A DNA stretch of 64,000 nucleotides from Jaltomata sinuosa (GCA_003996215.1 QJPP01001819.1:1-64000); one strand, 5' to 3'; counted from the stretch's first letter, positions 11,942-23,611 are shown. Program-made: numbers and translations. The notes: generated by a model from the letters alone, not told the origin.

Positions 11942-12778
11942 TTACTTTTTCTGTGCATTACCCACAAAATTTACCGACTCTGGATTTACACCACATAAGT
12001 TTGCAGAGTGACCACTAATACCACATGTTTCACACCAAGTCTGAACCTGTTGAACTGCATTTACCTGAGCATGAGGTTGAGCCATACTCAACTTGTTTAA
12101 CTGAGCCATCATCTGAGTCTGAAAATTGGCCAACTGTGTTGCTAATATTGTGACACTATCTACCTCGATCAGACCTGCAGGCTTCTTCACTATATTTCTG
12201 GACATATCACCATGCCACTTTGGATTACCTTGTGCAATATGATTGAGGAGAGTGTACAACTCATCATAGATTTTTTCCAAAGCCTGACCACCTGCCGCTG
12301 AATCTAGCATAATTTTTGTGCTATGGTCAATACTTTTAACAAAAGTGTGAGCTAATACCTCGTCAGTCTGCTGGTGATATGGAAAATCTCTAAAATCCCA
12401 TGCATGATAGAGATTTTTGTCTGGCTTCTTCTTGAAACTTAGAATCTCGCTCCTCAACTTTGCAGTTTTGCATGATGGAATGAATCGAATGAGGAACTTC
12501 TTTGCTAAGTCATCCCAAGTTGTGATTGAGTTTGAATGTTTTACCTTCAACCATTTCTTTGCTTCTCCCAAAAGTGAGAATGGGAATAGTGTGAGCCTCA
12601 CGTAGTCTGTGGAGACTCCTGCGGGAATAAATGTGTCACTTATCTCCAGAAAGTTTTGTAGATGAATCTATGGGTCCTCATGTGACAAGCCTGTAAATTG
12701 TCCGCTTGTGTGCAGCAATTTCACCATAATCAGTTTTAGCTCAAATCAGCCTCCTGCGGCTGGCTTTCGAATACAGGA
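11942..12778 (-). pseudogene. Athila-like gag, main part
   Basis: An open frame of 219 codons from 12601. The conserved core RLTLFPFSLLGEAKKWL is followed by helical segments, a Gln-rich stretch and a zinc knuckle CETCGISGHSANLC (CX2CX4HX4C, about 12040-11999). Upstream of the first ATG the same gene is readable to about 12778 (FELKLIMVKLL, then SGQFTGLSHEDP followed by a stop, then IHLQNF). The proper start is therefore the piece at 17753-17688, separated by the inserted solo LTR. Gag forms the particle that packages element RNA. The core is well preserved compared with the chromovirus gags in this window, but it is split and carries stops in its first third. Confidence 0.8.
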
Positions 12779-13935
12779 GGTCACGTTTTTCACACCCAAT
12801 TTTGGCTCTCCTTTTTCCCATAATTAATTTTTCTATGCTTCTTAGTCCCGAGAACTTTTCCAAAATGATTTTCTTATTTTTTATATTATTTTTAATAAAT
12901 TTGGCACCAATGATCATTTTTAAAAAAAAAATTATTATTTTCTTTACTTTTAATAATAATAATAATAACTAATAATATCGTATCTTATAAAATTCCCCAA
13001 AAATATTTTATAATTCATTCTTTTCGCTATTTTTAATAAAATATTAGTATAGTAACTTTTATTTCAAACTCTAAGTAAATTTTATCGTATCACTATAATA
13101 TTTCCTAAATATAGTTTTATTAATTATGGATTGCAGTGACTCGTATTAAAAATATTTTTTGAGTTATATATATAGAGTTAGATATATACATATTGAAAAT
13201 TTAATTAGGACGAAAGAAGCATCATTGAATTAATTACATGAAAAATGATTGGGAAAAAATTAAATTTTCCTACAAACTAATCCAATTGCCAGATTTTGGG
13301 CCAATCCATACAATTGTTTTAGCAAAATTGACTAGCCCACTACCCAATTCCCCCTAACCCAACCAAAAAAATAATACCGACCCGGCCCAAACCCCCTTAA
13401 TCTGCCTAACTAAACCCCCTAACCCCCTCACACTCTCTTCTCTCGTTCCAACACAACAACACAACTAACAGACCCCCTAACTCCCCCTTTCTCGTCTCCC
13501 TCACCTCCAAGACCCGCCGGATTTTCGCTCAGACCAGCGGGCAAACGGCGACGGCGCCTCTCCCGTCACCTCACGTTTGCTTTTCCCCCTTTCCAGGGAT
13601 TTACATAGCTGTAAAAATCATATTCACCCATCCCTCCATCACTTTTTCCTGAATCCAAAAGCAGAGTTGTAAAGCTCCTCACCGCCACTGCAGACCTCGA
13701 AAAAGAGGAGATAATTGAAAACTCATCGGATTCAAAGCTTTATCCGATGGGAATGAGCTTAATCCGACGGGTACGAGTTCTAGACCTCCAAATCGTCACT
13801 TCCTCCTTCAAATCAGTCTGAAAAGGTAGACATATCTCCTTTCTTTCTCTGATTTCATCATTTTCCTTGCAATTTGGCTTTCCAAGAATTCAAATTTTGA
13901 ATTCTTGGAGAGAACCGTTTGAGCCTTCAATTTCG

Positions 13936-13948
13936 GCTATAAAAGGGA
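13936..13948 (+). promoter_or_regulatory. TATA box of the Ogre-like LTR
   Basis: GGCTATAAAAGGG is a close match to the plant TATA consensus. It is preceded by pyrimidine-rich, GC-richer sequence (13380-13560) unlike its surroundings. It would place the U3/R boundary about 30 bp downstream, near 13970, leaving an R-U5 of about 3.7 kb. Activity cannot be judged from sequence. Confidence 0.5.
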
Positions 13949-15109
13949 CTCTTGGGTTTTCATTTTTTGAGGATCCATTGGAAATCCATTAGCAATCAGA
14001 AAATCTCCATTCCTATCTAAAAACAATCACTAGCAGCCTCTCTCAATTGCTATTCATCTTGTTCTCTAATTTACTTCTCTCTTTTTGCTCTTCTCGGAGT
14101 CCCTCGGATCGAAGTCGGAGTCGCTAGATTGAAACTCAACACTTGACGGCCTCAATCGCTGCCCAACACAAGGTAAATTCTATCCCGTCTTAATTACGTT
14201 GCGCTTGGTTTTTTGTTAATTGTTTATTATGTGGTTAGTCGGGATGATTAGCTGGCTGATTTTGGGCATAAAAAATATGAAATGAAATCAGTTTCTGGTT
14301 ATTTGGTTTTGATTATGTGTTTGTGAAGTGTTTGCAACTCAAGACTTAGCTTAAACGTTTTAAATGGGGTTGGTTGTTTGGTCCGAAGTAACGTGATAAA
14401 ATTTGTAGTAAAGTGATTCTTGGTTTGTTCGGTTGTATCTATAGTTGATGGTGTGTTGGAAGAGTATTTATAACCTTGAATTAGCTTGAAATGAACTTCA
14501 AAAGGTTTCGAGTTTTCAGGTATATACAGCTGAATGTTTAAAAATATTGTGATCATGTGATGTCTATAATAGTTGTTCAGCTTGTCTTTTATTACTTGTG
14601 TCCTTGCAAGATGATCTTAACCTTGGTTTATCTTGAAAAGGACTTTAAGAAGCTCTTAAAACTTGAGTGCGTTAAGCTGTCCATCATAGAATCCTTGTGA
14701 CTTTTTCGCTTGAACGTTTGAATATTGCATTAATTGTTAGTTATATCTTAGGCTAGTTGCTCACTTAAATAAAAAAATTCCACTTCTAACGTAACTTAGC
14801 TATGTGTTTGGTGTTCAATGTATGTTTGAAGTTCCCTAGTTTATTTGAGTTTTGTAGCATGAATATGGAAGTAGTAATTTGAATCCTAAAGGCATTTAAA
14901 CAAGCATGAGGTTTCGCTTTCGAATCAAGTATGGTTTGGGTTCGACTAGTTTCCTGTGTGTTTCAATATTGTGCACATTTAAATGATTTCAATACGAGTT
15001 GGTTAGCTCATGAAGTAATGTTAAACCAGTTTTAAAAAAAAAAGTTGTGGTCGTTTTCCTTTTCCAAGAAATCATGTGCATTCTTTAACTATTTTAAGAG
15101 AAATATGCG

Positions 15110-15314
15110 TTAGAGGCGGTTTGGATAAGCTTATTTTAAGCTGCTTTTTTTAAGTTGGAAATTCCAGCTTTTAGCTTTTAGCTTTTTTTTGCTATTTTGG
15201 CTTAAAACTAAGTGTCCAGAAGCACTTTTTTGCCTTACCCAAACACTATAAACAGCTTAAAAGCTATTTTAACTTAAAAAGCACTTAAAATAATTCAATC
15301 CAAACGGGCTCTTA
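15110..15314. mobile_element. Tourist-like MITE with TTA target duplication
   Basis: A 199-bp element (15113-15311) with terminal inverted repeats. The left arm begins GAGGCGGTTTGGATAAG; the reverse complement of the right arm begins GAGCCCGTTTGGATTG. Similarity between the arms extends about 40 bp (ATTTTAAG, GCTTTTT, AAGTT blocks). It is flanked by TTA on both sides. A 3-bp TTA duplication and short TIRs fit PIF/Harbinger-type (Tourist) MITEs. It has no coding capacity and would depend on a transposase elsewhere. Confidence 0.75.
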
Positions 15315-16139
15315 ATCTGCTAAATTTTAAGAGTAATGTCTCACGGTTTGAGTCTCTGTCATTACGATATGAGCTTGGGTTTTGGATAAATATGGCTTTA
15401 AATGTTTATCTAAACCAATTTGGTTTCTATTCGTCACCCTTTTTTTTTGGAAATAAAATGGGACATGTTTAATGACTTGAAATACCATTTTATTTGAGAC
15501 TTGAGCTTTCCACTTGCTCCCATAGGACCCATATTATGCTACTGTTTTTCTTGTTTTCCCTGGAAAGTGAACATAACTTGAGAGGTTTAGTTACTTAAAA
15601 TGATCAATAGCTTTTCTCTGATTCTCTTGGCTGACTGTCATTCTCGAAAGCTTTCTCCTCAACTGCTATGTGAGTTATTTCTTGAGTTCTTAGACCTTTC
15701 TTGAATTAATTAGTTGCAAATCTTGAGGATAATGTTAATCATATCGTAAGTGGTCTACTTTATTGAAACAATATGCATGATCCTTATTTGCTTTTTCTTC
15801 TCTCCTACCTATTTGCATCAATGAGTCTGTTTGAACAAGTTTAGAATTGTAAATAAAATGCATTAATATAGTTATCCTCTTTTGAATCACTATAAGTGCT
15901 CGAAACTGTCTCAGAATACTTTTTGGGTTACGTTCCTTCAAAGAATATAAGTTTGTTACCATGTATTAGTCTTGCATGATCAAGAAGCAGCAACAACAAC
16001 TTGATTTCTTTTAAAAGAAGAAAAAAGAAGGAAAGAAAAGAGATCTGGAAAGAACTCTTTTAGTAGTGAACATTTTGCTTTGAATTTTGTATGCAGTGTA
16101 TTTTCTGTTTCGTGATTTCGCTAAATCTACCACCTTTGC

Positions 16140-17640
16140 ATGTATTTTGTTTTACTTAATTTTCCTCTAATCCTTTACTCTTCTTTTGGTTTCCAGGTAA
16201 ACAACCGGAGAGCTGGAGTTCGCATTCGAAACTCATATTTGACCCAAATATCCTTGGGCCAACAGCTATCATTCTTCGTGGGGACTGCATGCTTTCAGAG
16301 TCAAGTATTAGAAGTTGGGCTCTCAAAGAGTCCAACACTTCTTATTGTTGATATTGTTACCTTATTAACTCCATGTGTTTTGTGTTGTTTGATGTACAGA
16401 CTCATAGCGAAATTAGTAAACCTCCCTCGTCTTTAAGTATTAAGTGTTGTTGATCTCCTTTTAGAATTATTTGTTATATCATTATTTTCTAACGCAAGGT
16501 TATTCTTTTTTCCAGAAAATAAAAGTGGGTAACACTCCTTTTCTTTATTTATAAAAAATAAAAAAAAATTAGAAGCTTTTACCTTTCATTAAAATGTCAC
16601 AGTTTTCACTGCTAATTATTTTTACATTTTTCAGGAAAAATTAGGAACAGAAATGGTAAAAATGATATTTTTGCCAAGCGCAAGAAATAGTTTTAATGTC
16701 TAACCCAAGTAATTAGTAAATTGGCTTATCTTCTTGAATAAATGGGGTTGTTGGCCCAAATCTTTTTTTACTAATATTATTTGCATAAAATTTTGACCCA
16801 CGGTTATCCCATTTCAGAGTATTCTCCAAAAGAAAAAATTGCAAGTATGAGGTATATATATTATTATTTTTACAAACATATTTTTTTACATTGCCATTAT
16901 ATTCTATATATTTTACCACACAGATATGTTACCATTATATTATATTGTATTGTACATATACTTATTTTTACATACGTATGAGTATACTGACATACATACA
17001 CATTTTTTACACTTATAATATTTTACACACGCATATCTATACCTATTTTTACCACATACTATTTTTCACTACATATACACATGTTTATAAGTTATTATTT
17101 TATTACACATTATATACATACTCTCTATGCACACTATTTTTTTTACCACTACACATATATTATTTATATACATATATACTCTACTACACTTTGTTTATAT
17201 ATATTTTATACTACTCTTAAATATTATATTTTTACTTTTTGAATCATATTCACCTCTTATATCACTCCCATATTACATATTTTTCTTTCACTTTTTATAT
17301 ACCTCATACCTTTTTTTTTAACACAAGAAATGATTTTAATTTATCTTACTCTTTTTTTATATATATTTAAAAATTACATATTCTAAAAAATATTTTTTTA
17401 TAAGTAATGCTAAACAAATATCCCCAAATAATTTTCTTAAATTAAGTTTTAAAGACTATTTTCGGATAGGCTCTGAGGGGTGCTTAATACCTTCCGCTCG
17501 AGTAACCAAAACCCTTACCTAGAATTTCATCGATTTTCGCAGACTAAAAACAGAGTTTTACATTAACAAATGGTTTTCCTATTTTTTTCTAAAAAGATTA
17601 GGTGGCGACTCTAAACCCTTTTCAAAACCAGGTAGAAGAG
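16140..17640 (+). other. Low-complexity 3' part of the Ogre-like LTR
   Basis: AT- and TAC-rich sequence, very marked at 16850-17400. The frames here are by-products of the base composition. Only the last 200 bp, with the GGTGGCGACTC stretch, resemble conserved LTR sequence. Confidence 0.5.
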
Positions 17641-17687
17641 CCGGATGTTGCAAACATATTTTGGCTAGTTCAAAATAGGGCGCGACA

Positions 17688-17753
17688 CAGATTAGTTGTG
17701 AATGAGATTGTCACTTCGCGCATTGTCCTGCGGGCTGGTGGTTTCTCAGCCAT
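17688..17753 (-). pseudogene. Athila-like gag, N-terminal piece
   Basis: The ATG at 17753 opens a frame beginning MAEKPPARRTMRE and continuing to about TTNL, where the Ogre-like LTR interrupts it. An MAE/PPxRRT start is usual for Athila-type gag. The ATG lies about 140 bp after the PBS. The frame is also open upstream of the ATG. The continuation is at 12778-11942. Confidence 0.7.
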
Positions 17754-17893
17754 TGATACAGGAATGGTCTCGCCTTGTTGAACTCGCTCAAGATCCACAC
17801 TTGTTCCTGCAAATTTAGTGACTAATACCAAGATGTTAGCACTTATCAAAAAAATAGTAAAAACAAAAATTAGAAGGTTGCTAATTTTCAAGT

Positions 17894-17910
17894 CCCCGGC
17901 AATGGCGCCA
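17894..17910 (-). other. Primer-binding site, tRNA-Asp type
   Basis: The minus strand reads TGGCGCCATTGCCGGGG, starting six bases after the LTR end. It matches the complement of the 3' end of plant tRNA-Asp with one mismatch, the usual primer of Athila elements. Confidence 0.75.
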
Positions 17911-17916
17911 AAAACT

Positions 17917-19468
17917 TGTTGCTCCCTAGCGCACACGCAAGTGTATGTGGTCGTGCAAGTAATAAAGTGGCTCTTGCGAGCCCAATATCGATCCCACGGG
18001 GACTTGGTGTTTAGCAAATGATCCAACTTAATTGTTACTATTAAAGTTAAACAAGTGCAATTCGTAACTAAGAGAAATACTAGAAATAACAAAGATATGA
18101 AATTCGGATTGTAAACAATATATGGAGAGATCCATGGTTGAGGCATTTGCTTCACATTCATGCATAACTATGGTTTCTAGCCGGTGTTGGTGTTTATCGT
18201 GATTGTTGATCTACGGGGTTGATATTACACTGGGAATGGTCATCCTCTAAGTCATCTACTCAAATTAATCTCACAACTACATCGTTGAGCGGGGATGTGA
18301 GTCTTTAATTCGAATGCATTAAACTATCTTCCTATTTCATTAACCAAGTGAGGCGTTTAGGTATATTGCTATCCTAATCGCAAATCATCCTTTACAATTG
18401 ATATCTACCAATTAAAGAAATGATCCACACTCCCTACATTCTTCATTCTGTCCCTCCACTCCTATGGTCAATTTGTTTTGAGACTTAGATTTATCCTAAA
18501 GTTCATGATGCTTTAGAATAGTAAAACAAGAACGCAAGAACAATCACAAGACATAATAAACATATAAACCAACTATAAAACCATAACTAAGCAATCATGT
18601 TGCTGACTCACCCTTAGAAATAGGGTGTTTATCCACTCATAGTCTTACAAATAATCACCATTGATAAATTCATAAAGTAAAACAACAAGAATGAAAAGTT
18701 AAAGAACAAAGAACCCTAGTTTGAGCTTCTTGATGTCTCCTTTGCTCTCCAATTCGTGTCTTCTTACAAAGATGTGTGCAAATGTGGCTAAGTACTACTT
18801 ATATATTGTTTTAGGTCGTCCATATGCTGCCCCATGAGATACATATGCATTTACAACTTTACCCCCACTTAAACCAAGTTAAAAAAAACCCCAATTTTGG
18901 ACGTTTTAGGGGGGTTGCATCGCGTGGCTGGACGTGTGGCAAAACCAGTAGCTCCTTGCATTTGGGTGTGTGAGGCATGGCCTCCTACCATGCCTTGGGA
19001 GGCGTGAGGCATGGCCTCCCCCATGCTTTGGTGTGTGCTTCGCATGGCCCCCTCCATAAGGGTGAGTGTTCGCTCGATTTTTGCTCTCTTCTCCTCGTAC
19101 ACTTATTCCTTGATTCCCCACTTCTTGTGGCTTGTTTGGAGGCTTCATTTAGCTTTCGTAGATCCTCCAATGGTCTCCTACATCAATTCATAACATACAT
19201 TAGTCCATAAAACACAATAGATCTCATCAAAGTACACTAGAATACGTATAGCTCAAGCTAGCACCACTAGTTTTCTCGTCTAAACTCTATTTGATCATTA
19301 TGACTCTTGACTTGTTCCAAATGCACCTTAAACACTTTAAACATTTAATTTAGCAACCAAATATGCACATATATAATATATACCTCAATAACTCATCAAG
19401 TTATCCTCAAAACTAAGCTAAACGCGCATAGATAATGACACTTAGGTGTATAAATACGCCTAAGATCA
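17917..19468 (-). repeat. Athila-like LTR, right copy (5' LTR)
   Basis: 1552 bp. On the minus strand it starts TGATCTTAGGCG at 19468 and ends GGGAGCAACA at 17917, followed by the PBS. A TATA-like run (ATATATTATATATG on the minus strand, near 19380-19365) lies about 90 bp inside the LTR. Upstream flank AGAGG (19473-19469) belongs to G gag. Confidence 0.85.
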
Positions 19469-19627
19469 CCTCTCTTGGTCCAGCAGCCGCTTGAGTCTCA
19501 CCCCCAGTGGGTGCTGCCCTTCATCTACCTCTACCTCTGCCCCTGCCCATGCCCCTTCCCCTTCCCCTGACCGTTGGGCCACTGCAAGAATCGCTGGTCT
19601 CGCTCCGTTACTCCTAGTATTATCCAT
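19469..19627 (-). pseudogene. Retrotransposon gag, N-terminal piece (element G)
   Basis: The ATG at 19627 starts a frame equivalent to the gag starts of A1 (41013) and A3 (50983): M, two residues, TRxNGAR, then a short Gly/Arg-rich stretch encoded by repeated GGGCAGGGGCAG-like units. A frameshift lies inside the repetitive stretch. The Athila complex interrupts it at 19468, and the continuation is at 7041. Confidence 0.75.
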
Positions 19628-19830
19628 CTGCGGACAAAGAGTGAAAGGAGTGAGATAGCAATTTGTATCTCCAGATACAAATTGGAATCAAGTTACTGCA
19701 CGAAAGAAGAAAAAAGAGATTATTTTTTCCTGAAGTCCTATAGTCTCTCAAAGAAAAGTACAGACGTCTCTGTACCATTCCGTAAGACTCTACTAGACCC
19801 ATTTTAGTATGACGAGATTATCTAACCTAG

Positions 19831-19843
19831 GGCTCAGATACCA
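19831..19843 (-). other. Primer-binding site of element G
   Basis: The minus strand reads TGGTATCTGAGCC, the initiator tRNA-Met PBS with one mismatch, four bases after the LTR end. The surrounding AAGATGGTATC is shared with A1 and A3. Confidence 0.8.
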
Positions 19844-19847
19844 TCTT

Positions 19848-19980
19848 TGTCACGACCCAACCCGCCATGAGTGGAATCCACCCAAGACCCCCGGATGAGC
19901 AAACCAACCACTTAGCAATTCTAACAACTTAAAACCAGTTTGTAATAAATAAACTATCATTCATAATCTCAAACACTTGT
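19848..19980 (-). repeat. 5' LTR of element G, inner piece
   Basis: On the minus strand this is the last 133 bp of the LTR, ending GGGTCGTGACA at 19848. It is separated from the rest (25433-28201) by element B2. The five bases CTTGT at 19976-19980 are duplicated at 25433-25437. Confidence 0.8.
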
Positions 19981-22064
19981 TGTCATGCCCCGAGGTTACC
20001 CCATAGACGTAACACGGGACTCAAGACCACAAGGATCCCAAGCTAAGCTTGGTCATAGCATTCTCAAGCATAACAAAAGATAAAGCGGAAGCATAATACG
20101 GAAATCCAATCAAGGAAACATCAATAAGGGTCTAAGAGCCACATAACATACAATATCCAAGAGGGAATTCGAATACAAACTATGTCTGAAATCCTCTAAT
20201 CATAACATAAAGAGTTTCTCGGACAAGACCCTAGCTAACTCGGAGTATAAGAGTAAAGCTAACATAAGGAAAAGCATAACTAGCCCTCGACCCATGAGGA
20301 CTCACCACAGATGACTAAGGGAGTGGCCTGAGACTCTAGCCACAAAGCTGAGAAGGGGTACCTGAGTCTGCATCATGAAAGGATGCAGCGCAATATGCGT
20401 TAGTACTATGAAATGTACTAAGTATGTGAACGATGCATAAGTAAAGAAAACATGCTTTAAAATGTACTTGAACATAATTCATACATAATAGAGTATCATG
20501 AAAAGTTATCAACATGAAAAGCTAAATCATAAGACAAAAGCCAACTTCAAGATGATAGTTCATAAGAAAGTTCATAAAGCTTAGAAAACTTGAAAACATA
20601 ACCTACGGGATTTTCTTATAACCGACATGAGACCACGTGAGCTACATGGAATCTAACTGTATAACCCCAGTTAGCAAAGCTGACTTTGAACCCTGCCAAG
20701 GAACAAGTCACCATACCCAACTATATAACCCTAGTTGGCAAAGTTGTCTCATGCCCCGCTAAGGCAAGGACACCATACATAAAGGCGTGGATCAACTCTC
20801 ATAAGCCTTGAAGGCACATATCATATCATATCATGACTTACGCTGGCAACATAGTTTATGGGACTAAGGGTACTCTCACCCTGTCCTCCCGGTGCTAAAT
20901 ACTACTCCCAAAACATGCACATATAGCTCATAATCATAAGGGCATACTCTCATGCCAAATCTTGTTCATAATAAGGGCATACTCTCATGACAAATCTTAT
21001 TCATAAAGCATGAAAACACATCGGCCATCATGCAACTTTCATATCATAGTTCATAAATCTTAGCATAGCCATAATTCAAAACATGCTTTTCTTTCTAAAT
21101 TCATACTTGAATAATTTGGCATGCAATTTCATAAATACATAAAGGCCATGATATATAATCATGCTAAGTTTCTCTTGAAAACATGCAATTTCGTAGTTTC
21201 ATGCTATAAATCAACTTCCATGCTTGGGCTTTGAAAAACAATAAGAGAATCATAATCAAATCATGAGTAATCAAGAGAAAACCATGAAATTAAACATAGA
21301 AACTGATTTCATAAACTTTCCCCAATTTTAGATCAAAACCCTAATTTCATAACTTCATAATTCAAAATAAGAATTGGAAAATTTGGGCATAAGGGTGAAA
21401 TGAACCCATTGTTAAAAACCCACATACCTTGGTGGAAGATTACCCACTTGATTTGGAAAAGATGAGGAGGCTTGACTTGGAGCTTGGAGACTTGAGCTTG
21501 AGAGGAACTTTCCTCTTTGAGTGAAGAATGAGGAACTTAGGATAGACTTAGGATAATATGGGTGAAAACCCTTCTAAAAGTAGTCAAAACTACTTCACTT
21601 AATACATAATAGAATGGGAAATAACCAAAATGCCACAAGGATTTAACTTAGAAACACTGACTTAAAACCCGGCTTCAGGTTCCACGGATCCTTACCATGA
21701 ATCGTAGAACCAGTCATGACTCGTGGAATAGAGTCGTGGTCTTTGAGCCAAAATTCCGGGCTGCTGAATGTTTTCTACGGTTCCACAGGATGACTCGTGG
21801 AAGCTTCCACGAGTCGTAGGACCTAGTCATGGAAGTCAAGGAAATTGACTGACCTCTGATCAACTTCCACGAGTCAACAGTACAAACTGTAGAAACTTTT
21901 ACGAGTCATGGAAGTGACTCGTGGTTGTCAGTACTGAGGTCGGTCTGCAGGACTGGGATCACGAGTCATTCCCACAACTCGTGGACTTGACCTGTGGTCC
22001 CTGAAATTCCAAAATTTTCTGCAAGTCTGAGTTTACAAGCTGGATACATTTCCGGGGTGTTAGA
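19981..22064 (-). repeat. 3' LTR of element B2
   Basis: 2084 bp. On the minus strand it starts TCTAACACCCCGG (TG mutated to TC) at 22064 and ends GGGGCATGACA at 19981. About 75-400 bp from its start lies a cluster of CCACGAGTCGTGG-like palindromes (21990-21670). A partial direct copy forms the 5' LTR at 23612-25432. Confidence 0.85.
21792..21815. repeat. 24-bp perfect palindrome in the B-family LTR
   Basis: GACTCGTGGAAG followed by its exact reverse complement. The 5' LTR copy at 25141-25164 has one substitution. Related half-sites (ACGAGTCGTGG and variants) are scattered over the next 200 bp. Confidence 0.9.
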
Positions 22065-22065
22065 A

Positions 22066-22080
22066 TATCTCCCCCTTGGA
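22066..22080 (-). other. Polypurine tract of element B2
   Basis: The minus strand reads TCCAAGGGGGAGATA just before the 3' LTR, the same tract as at 38-52. Confidence 0.75.
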
Positions 22081-22300
22081 ATCATTCATCCTCGAATGAA
22101 GGCTAAACACTGAAAACTGAGGAGAAAATAGCCCAACAAAACATCAAAACATAGAAATCAAGGGGTAATCATAAAACCTGAACTTTTCAACTTGAAAATG
22201 TGATAAACTAACTTCGTAAAATATGGATGCATGCTAAAAAATCATGAGAGGGACTGATGGAGTAGAATCGGAGGGACATATTAAAGAGAAAACTAGTACT

Positions 22301-23611
22301 TCAAACTGGAACTGAATCAGAAGGAAAGAGATGAGGATATTTGGCCTTCATGGCCTTTTCTGCTTCCCAAGTAGCACCCTCTACAAGCTGGTTCCTCCAA
22401 AGGACTTTTACTGAAGCAACTTCTTTGTTTCGCAACTTCCGAATCTGACGATCAAGGATCTCCACCGGAACCTCCTCATAGGTGAGACTATCCTTCACAC
22501 CTACATATTCTAAAGGAACAATCAAGATCGGATCGCCAACACACTTCTTCAACAAGGAAACATGGAAAACTGGATGAACTGCTTCCAACTCCATTGGCAA
22601 CTCCAACTCATAAGCAACACTACCAACTCTCCTCGAAATCCTATAAGGACCTACAAAATGGGGACTAAGTTTTCCTTTCTTGCCAAACCTCATCACACCC
22701 TTCATGGGTGACACCTTAAGAAAAACCCAATCATCAACTTCAAATTCTAACTCCCTTCTCCTCATATCCGCATAAGATATCTGTCAACTCTAAGCGGTCT
22801 TCAACCTTTCTCGAATAAGCTGAACTTTCTCCATGGTCTCATGCACAGAATCTGGACCAATCAAGGTTGCCTTACCAACCTTGAACCAACCAATAGGAGA
22901 TCTACACCTCCGGCCATAAAGTTCCTCATACGGAGCCATCTGGATGCTAGAGTGAAAGCTGTTATTGTAGGCAAACTCGATAAGAGGTAAGTGATCATCC
23001 CAATTACCTTTAAAGTCAATAACACAAGCCCTTAACATATCCTCCAAAGTCCGAATAGTACACTTGGATTGGTCATCCATTTGAGGGTGAAAAGTTGTGC
23101 TAAGCTTTACCTGAGTACCAAGACCTTTCTGAAATAATCTCTAAAACTGAGATGTAAACTGAGGACCCCTATCAGAAATGATGGACAAAGGAACACAATG
23201 CAATCGGACTATCTCTCAAATGTAGAGTCTGGCATAATCATCCGTTGTATCCTTGGTCTTGACAGCCAAGAAATGGGATGACTTGGCCATCCGATCAACG
23301 ATCACCCAAATAAAATCATGTTGCCTTCAAGTACGAGGCAAACCCGTAATAAAGTCCATATTGATTGCTTCCCATTTCCAAGTGGGAAGGTCAATATCCT
23401 GAAGCATACCACCTGGACTTTAATGTTCCACCTTTACCTCTTGACAGTTGGGACACTTAGCCACAAACCTGGCTATGTCCTTCTTCATACCATTCCACCA
23501 AAAGACTTCTCGTAGATCACGGTACATCTTAGTGGAACCCGAATGAATGGAGTATCTAGAACTATGAGCCTCGAACAAAATCTGCTGTCACAATTCATCA
23601 ACATCTGGCAC
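22301..23611 (-). pseudogene. Ty3/gypsy integrase with chromodomain-like tail (B2)
   Basis: This is the enzyme that joins element DNA to the chromosome. From right to left there is an HHCC zinc finger (about 23540-23430, ending CPNCQ) and a catalytic core with DFITGLP (about 23350) and SIISDRGPQ (about 23185). The third acidic residue should lie in DGQSERTI, but reads DDQSKCTI near 23070, so the catalytic Glu is Lys. A GPY/F-type module follows (FVGPYRISRRVGSVAY, about 22655-22605). A C-terminal chromodomain-like segment (SVKVLWRNQ, ATWEAE, about 22420-22350) follows, with the usual YPHLF ending. The last 154 codons are open from 22765; upstream there are stops and shifts. The chromodomain-like tail places it among chromoviruses, probably Tekay/Del. 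Confidence 0.8.

Larger units (their letters stand above)
12779..17687 (+). mobile_element. Ogre/Tat-like solo LTR inside Athila gag
   Basis: A 4.9-kb block interrupts the Athila gag. Its right end contains a GGTGGCGACTCTAAACC stretch and closes with GGCGCGACA, as at the 3' end of very long Ogre/Tat LTRs. Its left end GGTCACGTTTTTCACACCC fits an LTR start with TG mutated to GG. The flanks are CAGGA (12774-12778) and CAGAT (17688-17692), an imperfect TSD. Skipping the block joins the gag reading on both sides. A TATA box lies at 13938. No PBS, PPT, gag or pol is present, so a solo LTR left by LTR-LTR recombination is the simplest reading. The exact left border is uncertain by a few bases. Confidence 0.6.
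7042..19468 (-). mobile_element. Athila-like complex without RT or integrase
   Basis: This is an LTR element on the minus strand: 5' LTR 19468-17917, tRNA-Asp-type PBS, split gag, protease, a long non-coding 3' region, PPT and 3' LTR 8649-7081. Gag with a CX2CX4HX4C knuckle, protease with a DLG motif and a PBS reading TGGCGCCATTGCCGG point to the Athila/Tat branch of Ty3/gypsy. No RT, RNase H or integrase is present between protease and 3' LTR, so it is a gag-protease-only derivative. It sits inside the gag of element G. The left end is anomalous: beyond the 3' LTR there are 39 bp of a second PBS and leader, and the expected TSD (AGAGG, seen at 19473-19469) is missing. The gag is interrupted by an Ogre/Tat-like solo LTR. 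Confidence 0.75.

Noticed and set aside
16140..16436. 98-codon plus-strand frame in the Ogre-like LTR.
   Set aside because: No recognised domain, and the frame lies in AT-rich LTR sequence; most likely chance.
16890..17320. Overlapping Tyr/Ile/Phe-rich frames.
   Set aside because: They result from TAC/TAT-rich low-complexity DNA; composition explains them.
18869..19210. Overlapping frames on both strands in the right Athila LTR, some His/Gly-rich.
   Set aside because: They lie in LTR sequence and are disrupted in the left LTR copy (8090-8350).
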